NCBI GenBank assembly: GCA_020634245.1
Contig: JACKCC010000026.1
Span: 27,158-91,157 of the forward strand
Direction of reading: 5' to 3'
Length of the DNA: 64,000 nt
DNA from: Ardenticatenaceae bacterium
GTDB taxonomy: Bacteria; Chloroflexota; Anaerolineae; Promineifilales; Promineifilaceae
In this document: piece by piece, positions 1 through 8,200 of the stretch
Layout of the letters: each line of letters starts with the position of its first letter
Position numbering within the stretch: position 1 is the first letter of the stretch
Program-made: the position numbers and the translations under genes
Notes under the pieces: model-generated
Told to the model about the DNA's origin: nothing
The model's database searches: none
What the model saw: only the letters and a program-made list of their open reading frames with translations

Positions 1-1416
1 CCCGTCATTGGTGCTGGCCGGCTGAATCCACATTTCTGCCGTCAGGCTGGGCAGTGACTGGGCAAATCCAAGTTCGGCGTAGTCGTTCACACCGTCAAAT
101 TCGAGGGCGCTGTTAACAACGGGCAGCGTAAACTGGCTGTTTGTCGGCGGCAGATCGAGATTAACGGCCGTTGCCCGCGCCAAAACCGTGCGGCTGGCAG
201 CTATTTCTGAAGGAACCACGGGAATGTTAAAATCGGCCACTTCGGAACGGCCGTTTACAAACCCCAACGCCTCAACACTGCAATCCAGCGTGAAATAATC
301 ATCTTGCCGCTGCTGGCAATTGGTGGGCAGGGCTACCACCTGTTCCGCTCCCAGCCGCTGGTAGCGCATCCCTTGAGCCAGGGTGAAGGTAACCGACACC
401 CGTTCGCTGGCCGTGATGTTGTTCCAGGCCAACAAACGGTAGGTCAGCGGCTCCTCGACAGTTCCAATGCCCGCACTGGGATCAATCACTACTGATAAAC
501 CTTGGGCCGGATTAATCGGTGTCGTCTCCACCGCTACGTCGGCGGGCGTGACAAATTTTTCATTTTCCAGAAAACTGCTGACGGTGAGAGTACTGGTATG
601 GGTGATGATGCTGGTTGCCGGGCCGGGAACGGTTTCCAAAATGATGGTGGCCGTTTCCTGTGGTCCCAGTGCCCCCAAATCGCAGCGAATGGCCCCGATT
701 TGTTCTTCGCAATAACGGAAAGCGGCCTGGGGAATAACGGCCGTTGCCGCCACAATCCCCTCCGGCCACACATAATCCACAACAACTTGTGTCGCCGAGA
801 CTGGCCGCGTATTTTCAATCAATAAAGTTGTCGTCATCACTTGGCCAACCATGCCGCTTTCCGGTGGTTCCATCGTCACCGTCAGGCGGGGTTCCGGTTC
901 AAAAAGCAAAGCCAAGCCCACAGCCAGCGCAATAATAACCGCCAAGATGACAAGTGCTGCGATGACAAAACGCCGCACATTTATCTGCGGTCCAACCACA
1001 TTAAAGGTAACAACCTCACTGGCCGCAAATTCATGATCTGGATCAGCAACGCCAACGACAAGCAGCCGGAATTGATACCGGCCTAAATCTACGTGCTGTT
1101 CGGGAATGTTGATCCGCAAAACACAGGTACGCACACTGCTGACATCGAATGTCCATTCGGCCGAACGCAGCGGTTCTTCGGCCGATTCACGCAGCTCCAG
1201 CCAATCTTGCCAATCCGGGAGAAGCTCCGGTAAGAAAGTCTCGTTATCCTGGCCAATCGGGCCGGTAAGTGCTTCCGGTATGATCTCGACGCGAACGGGA
1301 CGGCCGCTTACGTTTTGAATCATAAACGTAATGTCCACGTAATTCCCGCCGGTCGCTTCTCCGGCATGCCGGGGTTCCGGGCTGATGGTGAAAGCAAAGT
1401 TTTGGCCATTGCTCAT
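1..1416 (-). CDS. Membrane-anchored eCIS-associated protein with LamG-like domain (partial)
   Basis: The reading frame is open from an ATG at 1416 to the left edge (472 codons seen), so the C-terminus is missing. Residues 1-145 form a beta-rich domain that lines up position by position with the N-terminus of the tail protein I gene just upstream: PEAL at 47-50, WQDWLEL at 69-75, GRYQFRL at 112-118. A hydrophobic segment follows at about 150-172, preceded by Arg-Arg, which predicts a cytoplasmic N-terminus and an outside C-terminus. Residues 175-430 resemble DUF11/CARDB-type beta domains. From about 437 (ALEFDGVNDYAELG) a LamG/concanavalin-like domain begins. It is the last gene visible in the eCIS operon. 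Inference: it could tie the baseplate to the membrane. Exact function unknown. Confidence 0.75.
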   Translation of the reverse strand, partial: MSNGQNFAFTISPEPRHAGEATGGNYVDITFMIQNVSGRPVRVEIIPEALTGPIGQDNETFLPELLPDWQDWLELRESAEEPLRSAEWTFDVSSVRTCVLRINIPEQHVDLGRYQFRLLVVGVADPDHEFAASEVVTFNVVGPQINVRRFVIAALVILAVIIALAVGLALLFEPEPRLTVTMEPPESGMVGQVMTTTLLIENTRPVSATQVVVDYVWPEGIVAATAVIPQAAFRYCEEQIGAIRCDLGALGPQETATIILETVPGPATSIITHTSTLTVSSFLENEKFVTPADVAVETTPINPAQGLSVVIDPSAGIGTVEEPLTYRLLAWNNITASERVSVTFTLAQGMRYQRLGAEQVVALPTNCQQRQDDYFTLDCSVEALGFVNGRSEVADFNIPVVPSEIAASRTVLARATAVNLDLPPTNSQFTLPVVNSALEFDGVNDYAELGFAQSLPSLTAEMWIQPASTNDG

Positions 1417-1437
1417 GAGTTCACTCCTGATGACAAT

Positions 1438-2349
1438 TTAACTGCCGGCTGCAATGCGAAAGCGGAGTTCGTGGGTCACGTAGGCCGGTTTTTCGCGTTC
1501 GACGATTTTGTCAACAAACGTTCGTAATGGGGCTGCCTCTTGGGGACAGCTAATAATCACGTGGTAAGGCTGCGACTCGGATTCGGCGATATGAAAACCA
1601 GTCAAGCCGGTGGCCGTTTCTAAAAACATTTGCAGCCCCATTCGCGTTCCGCGCCATTGCGCCAAAGGGATGACATCTAAAATGAGGTTGCGCAAACGCT
1701 GCATACCGCCGGGGAAGGTGTTGTTCTCGTCCAATAAATCGCTCATATTCACCCATTGAGCCAGAAAAGGAATGTAGATATCATCGGCAAATTCCGGGTC
1801 AAAATATCGGGCTAACGAACTGAGGATGGTCATGTCCGGTTCCTGAAGGGCAATCATCGCCCCCAGGTACGCTGACAGCACGTTTTCACCAGGTCCAAAG
1901 GTGCGCTGGAAAACATGGGGCAGCAGGCGAGCCAACTCTCGGCGTTGGCGGCCAATGGTGAAGGACACGGCCGTTAACGGCGCGCTCTCCTGTTCCGGTT
2001 CTGTAACACTTTGCAAACGCAGGCGAAAAGAATACTGGCCGGGAACCGGAGGCGGATCAACAGGCAGCTCAACAGTCACTTTGTGGGTGAATTGGGGCTT
2101 TTTGTCTTCGGGGTTCATCGGTTGAATATTCAGCCAATTTTGCCATTCAGCGGGGTCGATGGTACGGCCGTTAGCCAACGGTGGTCCCCACAACGCTTCC
2201 GGTGTTACCCTCACATCGGGTGGCAAAGGGTGGTCATCGGCACTTAGGACGGCAAAGTAGAATTGGGTATCGAAACGGCCGTCCAAATCCAGATAAACAT
2301 GCTGCGGTTGGGCATAAACGGTAGCCGCCAATAGAGAATTGCTGCTCAT
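1438..2349 (-). CDS. eCIS baseplate/tail protein I (TIGR02242-type)
   Basis: The 303-residue protein has an N-terminal beta domain (about 1-135) shared with the neighbouring membrane-anchored protein. A C-terminal phage tail protein I region (about 136-300) carries the typical run RELARLLPHVFQRTF, LSAYLGAMIALQE, RYFDPEFADD and WRGTRMGLQMFLE. In P2-like phages gpI is a baseplate wedge protein; in eCIS clusters members of this family follow the baseplate J gene, as here. The start ATG at 2349 overlaps the upstream baseplate J stop by four bases, so the two are translationally coupled. The domain assignment is from recalled family motifs; the role as a wedge component is inferred from position. 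Confidence 0.8.
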   Translation of the reverse strand: MSSNSLLAATVYAQPQHVYLDLDGRFDTQFYFAVLSADDHPLPPDVRVTPEALWGPPLANGRTIDPAEWQNWLNIQPMNPEDKKPQFTHKVTVELPVDPPPVPGQYSFRLRLQSVTEPEQESAPLTAVSFTIGRQRRELARLLPHVFQRTFGPGENVLSAYLGAMIALQEPDMTILSSLARYFDPEFADDIYIPFLAQWVNMSDLLDENNTFPGGMQRLRNLILDVIPLAQWRGTRMGLQMFLETATGLTGFHIAESESQPYHVIISCPQEAAPLRTFVDKIVEREKPAYVTHELRFRIAAGS

Positions 2350-5258
2350 GTTGTCCCCCTTATTCTCGTGGACGTAATTTCGTGATCATCCGAAACCAGC
2401 AGCCAATTCCTGGGAATCGTTACCGCATCCTTTAACTGTTTGAACACCTGCCGTGAAGCATGATCATAATGGGCACCGCCATCCATACTGCGTTCAATTC
2501 CCTGGGAGCCGCCCACCATAACAATATCCTGCCGCCGCTCCGGGGATTGATCGTTCGTGGCAATCGTAATTAGCGGCAAAAAGGGATGCAAATCAGCATG
2601 CAAATTAGTTTGATGGGCAGTCTGGTGCGATCCTTCGGTATCATCATGATCCAGACGATCGGCCAGTTCATACTGGCGCAGCGGCAAATCTTCACGCGTA
2701 ATCGCCGTCCAGGCCAGCGCCGCGTCCGGTTGGTTGGGATTGTAATCAAGCGTGAGCACACCCCCCCAGGCAGTAACGGCAAACACACGATTATTCAAAA
2801 AAGCCACCGCATAGCAGCTGCCACCAGTCCATTGTTGATTGATCCAACGCCCTCCCGGCTCATCCAATTCCATTAGATTATTGTCAATTTGCCAGCGCAG
2901 GCAGCCACGGCCGTTATCCGCCCTGGCCATCACCCCCGCCCATAAAAACAGGCTACTTCTGGAACGCTGCACATTCAAATGGCGAATATCCTCCCCTTTC
3001 CCGCCAATCAAGGAAAAGCGCGTCAAATCCGCCCCATCTGAAAGAAACACCCCCCCCCGCTGTTGGGCGGCAACGGCCAATCGTAAACTGCCGCGCTGAC
3101 CACGCAGCACAGCCAGAGCATAAAGGGGGTAAGAGACTTTGTCTTTATCAGGCAGAGCATACAGCGGGTAGGCAGATTCGTCATTTCTAGTAACAACCGG
3201 CTTCAGGACATGATTAAAAGATTCCCGCCGATAATCGGGCACTCCGTCAATCAAGACCACCTCCACCTCAAACAATCCTTTACTGGTTGCCAGCAGCAGT
3301 ACTTGCTGATTACCGCGCATCAACCACACCATATCATGAACCCGGGCATCAATATCGCCATTCACGTTGTACCAGGTTGTGCCCGAATCAATCGATAAAT
3401 AAAGCGGCGAGCGCAAATTCCCTTCGGCATCCGTGATTTCCGTTGCCAGAGCAACGAATCCGGCCTGATCGGGGCAGGGAATAATATGGCAAACAATCTC
3501 TTCCCTGCCTATATCCATTAACTGCCAGGGCAATTGAAGATTATCTGATCTAAAGAACACCTCATTACCGGGAACAAAGGTAGCCATTAATTCCCAGCCA
3601 TCCCCATTATTTGTAGAACGAAAAACACGGCTGCCGCTGGCGGCATACCAGGTATGCGGTTGAATGAAATCGGCCGTCAAATGGCGTACATCCCTGTTGG
3701 GCGCAGCACTAACAGCTAATTCCAGAGAAGAAATACGGGCGATTCGCGGTTCGTCGGCCAGGATCAGGCGGTAGACGTCGGCCACTTGCAGCGCATGGCC
3801 AAACGGCCAACCGGATTGCAAGATGCGCTCTTGCGCAGCCAGAGCAGCCGCTTGATCGTCTGTTTCGCCATTGGGCAGGACCACCGGAGAAATGAAACGA
3901 TGCAGCCGTTCTTTCACATGCTCGCGAACCATTTTCTCGTCTGCATTGCCGTCCAAAACGAGGTTGACCCGCACTTTAACTTGTTTGTATTTAGCCCATT
4001 TGGCGAGGATGCGGGTGCCAATGGGGCTGCGCTGGGATAATTCTTGGGGTAGTTTTTCCGTAATGTCTGTCCGTTGATGCTCTTGCAGCAGTGCCTGCGA
4101 CAGCGCATTGGGATGAACCGAAGCCAGACGCGGCACCAAAACAATTTCGACGGTTCCCGGCAGGGCATATTGCCACAACCCCTGTTTGGGATAAGCATAG
4201 GCGCGGGCAATTTCCCGGTCGATATTGACGGCCAATCGCTCAAAATCTTCGGCCGTAACAGCCCGCTCCAGCGCATAAACTTCCTGAGGTCCGCGTATAA
4301 GCGCATTATCCAGGGTTTCGGCATCCAAACCGCCGCTGGTTTTATCCAGATTGGTGACGATGATGTTGGGGAAACCGTCGCTGACGATGCGATCCAGTGT
4401 TCCGGGCGGGATGTTGTTGCCGCTTTCACCGCCGCCGTAGGGATACCAGGCCCGAATTTCCCGCCCGCCCTGTGGCACGATCGCTAACCGTTTAACCTCG
4501 GCAGTTAGTTGACGGCCGTTCTCCGATTGCTTCACCAGGCGCGCTGCCGGCGCAAACTGGATCAGGCCCGACTGCCGGTCAACTATATAAACCATCTCAT
4601 CGCCGGACAGGTTGGCGAAATTATCTACCAGCGTCCAGCGACGAAAAACCTTGTCATTATTAGCCCCGCCCATCCAATCTGCGGCGGTCTGCTCAGCCGG
4701 ATCAATCTCAACGCCCACAACCAGATCTAAATCATTGCCCATCCTGGCCACAATGGGTGGCTGTTGGACTTGCAGCACTAATCCTGGCGTTCCGGTTCCT
4801 AGGCCAATGAGTTCCCCGGCGACCAGATGACAGTGAAAAGCTTCAACCATAGCCTTTTGCCCCGGCGTAACCGTCACGTCGGCCGCTGTTACAAACATGG
4901 GCGCGGTATCCAAATCGGTGACTGCGCCAGCCGTTACCTGTGTGCCGATGGGAATAAACGTTGCCTCTGTCGTCTCTTCTGCATGGGAAAATTGCAAGAT
5001 TGTGCGTGCCGCTGTCGGGGGATACAACGAGACACCTAAAAGCCGCAGAAAAGCAATGTAGGCTTTTTCCGGTAGACGATTGAGCCGATAAATCATCTGC
5101 TCGGTCAGGTAGGCAAACGCTTCAAGCAAAACGATGCCAGGGTCTCCGGGTAATAGATCATTCCAGCTTGTGTGCAAGTTCTTTTGAACAAGCGCCAACG
5201 CTTCATCAACAAGCTGCCGAGAACTACGATCATCTAAGTTGGGCGTTTGCAATGGCAT
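2346..5258 (-). CDS. eCIS baseplate J protein (Afp11-like) fused to a beta-propeller
   Basis: 970 residues. Residues 1-515 match the putative baseplate assembly protein family (Afp11/gpJ): LLPGDPGIVLLEAFAYLTEQ near the N-terminus, the NNIPPGTLDRIV and RAVTAEDFERLA segments, and GHALQVADVYRLI near 487-499. From about 530 to 965 the sequence changes character and shows Asp-box/BNR-like blades: FRSTNNGDGW (546-555), SIDSGTTWY (622-630) and a late SMDGGAHYDHA. This suggests a six- or seven-bladed propeller of the sortilin/sialidase type. Ordinary family members end near the first part, so the extension of about 440 residues is unusual. It may bind glycans or proteins at the baseplate rim (inference). 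The stop and start codons overlap those of the neighbours, fitting one operon. Confidence 0.85.
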   Translation of the reverse strand: MPLQTPNLDDRSSRQLVDEALALVQKNLHTSWNDLLPGDPGIVLLEAFAYLTEQMIYRLNRLPEKAYIAFLRLLGVSLYPPTAARTILQFSHAEETTEATFIPIGTQVTAGAVTDLDTAPMFVTAADVTVTPGQKAMVEAFHCHLVAGELIGLGTGTPGLVLQVQQPPIVARMGNDLDLVVGVEIDPAEQTAADWMGGANNDKVFRRWTLVDNFANLSGDEMVYIVDRQSGLIQFAPAARLVKQSENGRQLTAEVKRLAIVPQGGREIRAWYPYGGGESGNNIPPGTLDRIVSDGFPNIIVTNLDKTSGGLDAETLDNALIRGPQEVYALERAVTAEDFERLAVNIDREIARAYAYPKQGLWQYALPGTVEIVLVPRLASVHPNALSQALLQEHQRTDITEKLPQELSQRSPIGTRILAKWAKYKQVKVRVNLVLDGNADEKMVREHVKERLHRFISPVVLPNGETDDQAAALAAQERILQSGWPFGHALQVADVYRLILADEPRIARISSLELAVSAAPNRDVRHLTADFIQPHTWYAASGSRVFRSTNNGDGWELMATFVPGNEVFFRSDNLQLPWQLMDIGREEIVCHIIPCPDQAGFVALATEITDAEGNLRSPLYLSIDSGTTWYNVNGDIDARVHDMVWLMRGNQQVLLLATSKGLFEVEVVLIDGVPDYRRESFNHVLKPVVTRNDESAYPLYALPDKDKVSYPLYALAVLRGQRGSLRLAVAAQQRGGVFLSDGADLTRFSLIGGKGEDIRHLNVQRSRSSLFLWAGVMARADNGRGCLRWQIDNNLMELDEPGGRWINQQWTGGSCYAVAFLNNRVFAVTAWGGVLTLDYNPNQPDAALAWTAITREDLPLRQYELADRLDHDDTEGSHQTAHQTNLHADLHPFLPLITIATNDQSPERRQDIVMVGGSQGIERSMDGGAHYDHASRQVFKQLKDAVTIPRNWLLVSDDHEITSTRIRGTT

Positions 5259-5683
5259 TAAACAGAATCTCCTGCCAGATTAAGGGAAAGTTCCACACGT
5301 TCGACGCTGCTGGTCGTGCGCACTTGATATTCCAGGGTAATGATCAGGGCACCCGGTTCTGATAGGTCACGGGCTGCATCCAGGGAAACGATGTCAATGC
5401 GCGGTTCCCACTGGATAAGCGCCTGCCTGATATAGTGTATGGCGATGGCGGCAGTGGTGTCGTCGTTGGGGGAAAACATGAGGTGCTGCAAATCACAGCC
5501 GTAGTTGGGCCGCATCACCCGCTCGCCAGGACGGGTGGAAAGCAAAAGCAGCACGGATTGGCGTACAGAATCATCGCCTGTGACCAGGTCTATTCCCTGA
5601 CGCGGGGTCAGTCTTAATCCGGGTTTGCCGGAATCTAGTTCAGGGTGCACAAAGCGCCAGGCGCTGTATCGTTTTTGACTCAT
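5258..5683 (-). CDS. eCIS baseplate wedge protein, gp25/GPW family (Afp9-like)
   Basis: 141 residues with the gp25 signature RPGERVMRPNYGCDL near residues 51-65, preceded by an Asp-rich beta region and followed by the helix IHYIRQALIQWEPRI. gp25 proteins are baseplate wedge components that contact the sheath and initiate its assembly in T4, T6SS and eCIS. The gene overlaps baseplate J by one base and the PAAR-like gene by four bases. Length and position match Afp9. No anomalies seen. Confidence 0.88.
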   Translation of the reverse strand: MSQKRYSAWRFVHPELDSGKPGLRLTPRQGIDLVTGDDSVRQSVLLLLSTRPGERVMRPNYGCDLQHLMFSPNDDTTAAIAIHYIRQALIQWEPRIDIVSLDAARDLSEPGALIITLEYQVRTTSSVERVELSLNLAGDSV

Positions 5684-6021
5684 GATTTTTCAGAAACAAG
5701 TTTTTGTCCAGGATGGCGGACGATATATTTCACGACGCCCGGTGGTGTCCCGTCGGTGAATCCGGTAACAGTGTCCAGGCAGACGGCACGGCCGTTAATC
5801 CGCACCAAATCCGAATAACCTTTCGTAACGGGCAGGGTCAGCGCGCATGGTTTGATCGTCAGTCCAACGTTGGCGCAGCCGGTGATGACTTTACGCTCCG
5901 GATCGTTGGCGACAAGCACGGGGCGGCCTTCAACGGTCACCAAGTTTTGCAGCGTGAAAAGCTGAACCACACCAGTGATATGTTTACAGGTAATCTTGGC
6001 ATCTACCGTTAAAATCTTCAT
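5680..6021 (-). CDS. Small PAAR-like spike-tip candidate (Afp10 position)
   Basis: The start is the ATG at 6021, which shares its A with the TGA of the upstream spike gene (TGATG). The product has 113 residues with scattered Cys (positions about 12, 49, 59 and 83), a GCANVG-x-KPC pattern and a beta-rich C-terminus ending in a Gly-Pro-Pro-Gly turn. Lying between the VgrG-like spike and gp25, it occupies the place of the PAAR tip protein (Afp10). PAAR proteins cap the spike with a metal-bound cone. The sequence itself does not show a clear PAAR repeat, so the assignment rests mainly on size, Cys content and position. Confidence 0.55.
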   Translation of the reverse strand: MKILTVDAKITCKHITGVVQLFTLQNLVTVEGRPVLVANDPERKVITGCANVGLTIKPCALTLPVTKGYSDLVRINGRAVCLDTVTGFTDGTPPGVVKYIVRHPGQKLVSEKS

Positions 6022-7487
6022 CAAGTGCTTTTGAAATCAATAGCCTTACCGGCGATGGTAATTTGCCCATCGTTTAGCTCAATATATGCGCCGGATTTGT
6101 TATCGAGACGAATGACATTCCCCAGATCGTTGAGAATAATTTGCTGACCACCGGCCGTTTGCCAGGTGAACTGATGCACGTGTCCCAGTGAAACATCGTC
6201 TTCCGGCATTTTTTGTTGGCCATACAAGCCGCCAATAACCACTCCGGCTGCCGGGCTGCCGCGCGTTAAAATGACCAGGACAGTGTCGTCAATATTTGGC
6301 AGAGTAATGAAGCCTTTATTTTTGCCGGCACCGGGAATGACCACGGGAATCCAATCCGTTTTCAAGCCGCCAAAGGCTGGTAAAGTGACCTGAACGCGGG
6401 CCAGTTTTTTAGGGTCGGCCACATCGAGCACGACACCGAACGTGGCGATGTCGCTGCGCGGCCGTTGGCGCGGCGCGGGCGGAGTTGTACTGAGTTCGGT
6501 GGTGTAACCGGATTCGGTGTTGAGGGTGTGGATGGCTTCGGTGAGGATGTAACGGCCGTTAAACGGCGCATCTAAATCCGCCACCTCAATTGGCGTGCCA
6601 GGGTACAAACTGGTATTGCCTTCGGCGCGCCCCCAAAAGGTAACGGCCGTGGCCTCCCGCCAATCCAATTCCGCCTGAGCTAACGACCGGGCGCTATCCA
6701 AATCCAAAGTAGCCTCATTTAACAAAACGCGGCTGGAATCAGAACGGCCGTGTCTGTTGGCGGCAACGTTCCGGCCAGAACGTGGTCTATTTACCCGAGC
6801 TTCAAACGGACGGGCAAAGGTTGAATCCCAGCCAAATGCACTGACTTCACGACAAACAGCATCCGTGTTTGTTTCTACCCGCGCTTCAATGAGCGATTCG
6901 CCCAACTTTAAGGGAATCGGCGTCCCTTGCCCGTCCAACGTCATGAAAGAGAGAATATTTTTGTGAACATATGGATACAACCCGTTCCGGGCCGCTTCAT
7001 CCAGTAAAAGGTCGTAATCCGTTTGAAAATGTTGCAGCAAATGATGATGGCTAAGGCCGGCTTGCGGCGTTTTGACCTCCGTAATGCCAGTTCCGGCCAC
7101 CAGGGTTTGAGCCATTGTTTTGAATGAATTAGCTTCAATCCGACGCGGTATCTGTCGTTTCCGCAAGCGGTGCAAAGGATCATAACCACGCAGGTAAATC
7201 TGGCGCTGGTTTCGAGCGTCGTAAATGTATTCAACGGCCGTAATCTCACCCACAAACAAAGGTTCAGGGAATCGCTCTAGCGTAATCTCCAGACTGGTTC
7301 CCGGTTTAATGCGGCGAATGGCATCCAAAGGACCGGGCGGATCTTGAAAATAAAGCTCAGTTAATGTAGGCAGCGAGAGCTTTTGCTGGACACGAATCTC
7401 ATTCAAGGCTGCCATATCATCCGGGGACAGCCATTTGCCGTCTATCCGCAGCAAAACCGTCGGTAGTGGTTTAATGGCTGGCAGCAT
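6021..7487 (-). CDS. eCIS central spike, VgrG/gpD-gp5-like (Afp8-like)
   Basis: 488 residues. The N-terminal 330 residues resemble the phage late control gene D/gp27 hub: SLEITLERFPEPLFVGEI and the segment LLQHFQTDYDLLLDEAARNG. The C-terminal part has the gp5/VgrG OB-fold and beta-helix start: FGVVLDVADPKKLARVQVTL, then VVIPGAGKNKGF and GSPAAGVVIGGLYG, ending in short IxLxxxGNxIxLxNK-type repeats. This trimeric spike sits under the tube and pierces the target. The gene ends in the TGATG overlap with the tip candidate and overlaps the LysM gene by one base at its start. Confidence 0.88.
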   Translation of the reverse strand: MLPAIKPLPTVLLRIDGKWLSPDDMAALNEIRVQQKLSLPTLTELYFQDPPGPLDAIRRIKPGTSLEITLERFPEPLFVGEITAVEYIYDARNQRQIYLRGYDPLHRLRKRQIPRRIEANSFKTMAQTLVAGTGITEVKTPQAGLSHHHLLQHFQTDYDLLLDEAARNGLYPYVHKNILSFMTLDGQGTPIPLKLGESLIEARVETNTDAVCREVSAFGWDSTFARPFEARVNRPRSGRNVAANRHGRSDSSRVLLNEATLDLDSARSLAQAELDWREATAVTFWGRAEGNTSLYPGTPIEVADLDAPFNGRYILTEAIHTLNTESGYTTELSTTPPAPRQRPRSDIATFGVVLDVADPKKLARVQVTLPAFGGLKTDWIPVVIPGAGKNKGFITLPNIDDTVLVILTRGSPAAGVVIGGLYGQQKMPEDDVSLGHVHQFTWQTAGGQQIILNDLGNVIRLDNKSGAYIELNDGQITIAGKAIDFKST

Positions 7488-8200
7488 TACGACAAACCTC
7501 GCAGAACAGAAAGCGGGGGAATTTTTAGCAAAATGCCGGGCTGAATCGTTCGTGGATCATCAATATTATTGGCTACGGCGATCAGCCGCCACAACCCGGA
7601 ATAACCATAATACCGGTTGGCTAACTCTTCCAATCGTTCCCCCTGGACATATTCGTGCGTCCCCCAACTGGCGGCGTCCGGTTCCAATGCTGTTGGGGAC
7701 GGCATTTTGGTCAGGTTATACAGGCTCTGCTCGTTGATGGGCGGCACTGCTTCGCTGATACGCCACAATCCCAGCGTAATCCAGGAACGCTGCGGCACCC
7801 CCGTTTCGGTAAAACGTTCAAATCGTTCGGCCACCGAGTTGATCGCTACCGGCATATCCCAGGTTTTGCCCCAGAAAAAACGCACTACCGGCAGCTGCTG
7901 CCGCTGAAACCGGTGTGTTTTGTACTCTGAGAGGTCCCAAAGCGGACCGGTCAGGTCACGGACATTTTGCGTATGGATGGAAGAGCCGGGTAAATCGACA
8001 TCAAACAGAAGTTCCAGCGTAAATTCTGTGCTGCCGCGCCCGGTGTACAGCACGGGGTCGTCGGTCAGATCATTATTGATTAACTGACCGCTGTGGGAAC
8101 GGGAAACACCTACGCTGCGCCTGATTTCCAGTTTTTCAGGATTGAGCATGCAGGCAATGCGGGTGTTGGAATCTTCAATTAAAAAAACTACTCGTTCCAT
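7487..8200 (-). CDS. eCIS LysM-type hub/tube-initiator protein (Afp7-like)
   Basis: 237 residues. The N-terminus (MERVVFLIEDSNTRIACML) and the middle (STEFTLELLFDVDLPGSS) match the contractile-injection tube protein family (Afp7, gp53-like). A C-terminal LysM-like module at about 175-228 contains GERLEELANRYYGYSGLWR and IQPGILLKIP. In eCIS particles this protein joins the spike hub to the first tube ring. It overlaps the following spike gene by one base and the upstream Pro-rich gene by 13 bases. Confidence 0.85.
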   Translation of the reverse strand: MERVVFLIEDSNTRIACMLNPEKLEIRRSVGVSRSHSGQLINNDLTDDPVLYTGRGSTEFTLELLFDVDLPGSSIHTQNVRDLTGPLWDLSEYKTHRFQRQQLPVVRFFWGKTWDMPVAINSVAERFERFTETGVPQRSWITLGLWRISEAVPPINEQSLYNLTKMPSPTALEPDAASWGTHEYVQGERLEELANRYYGYSGLWRLIAVANNIDDPRTIQPGILLKIPPLSVLRGLS

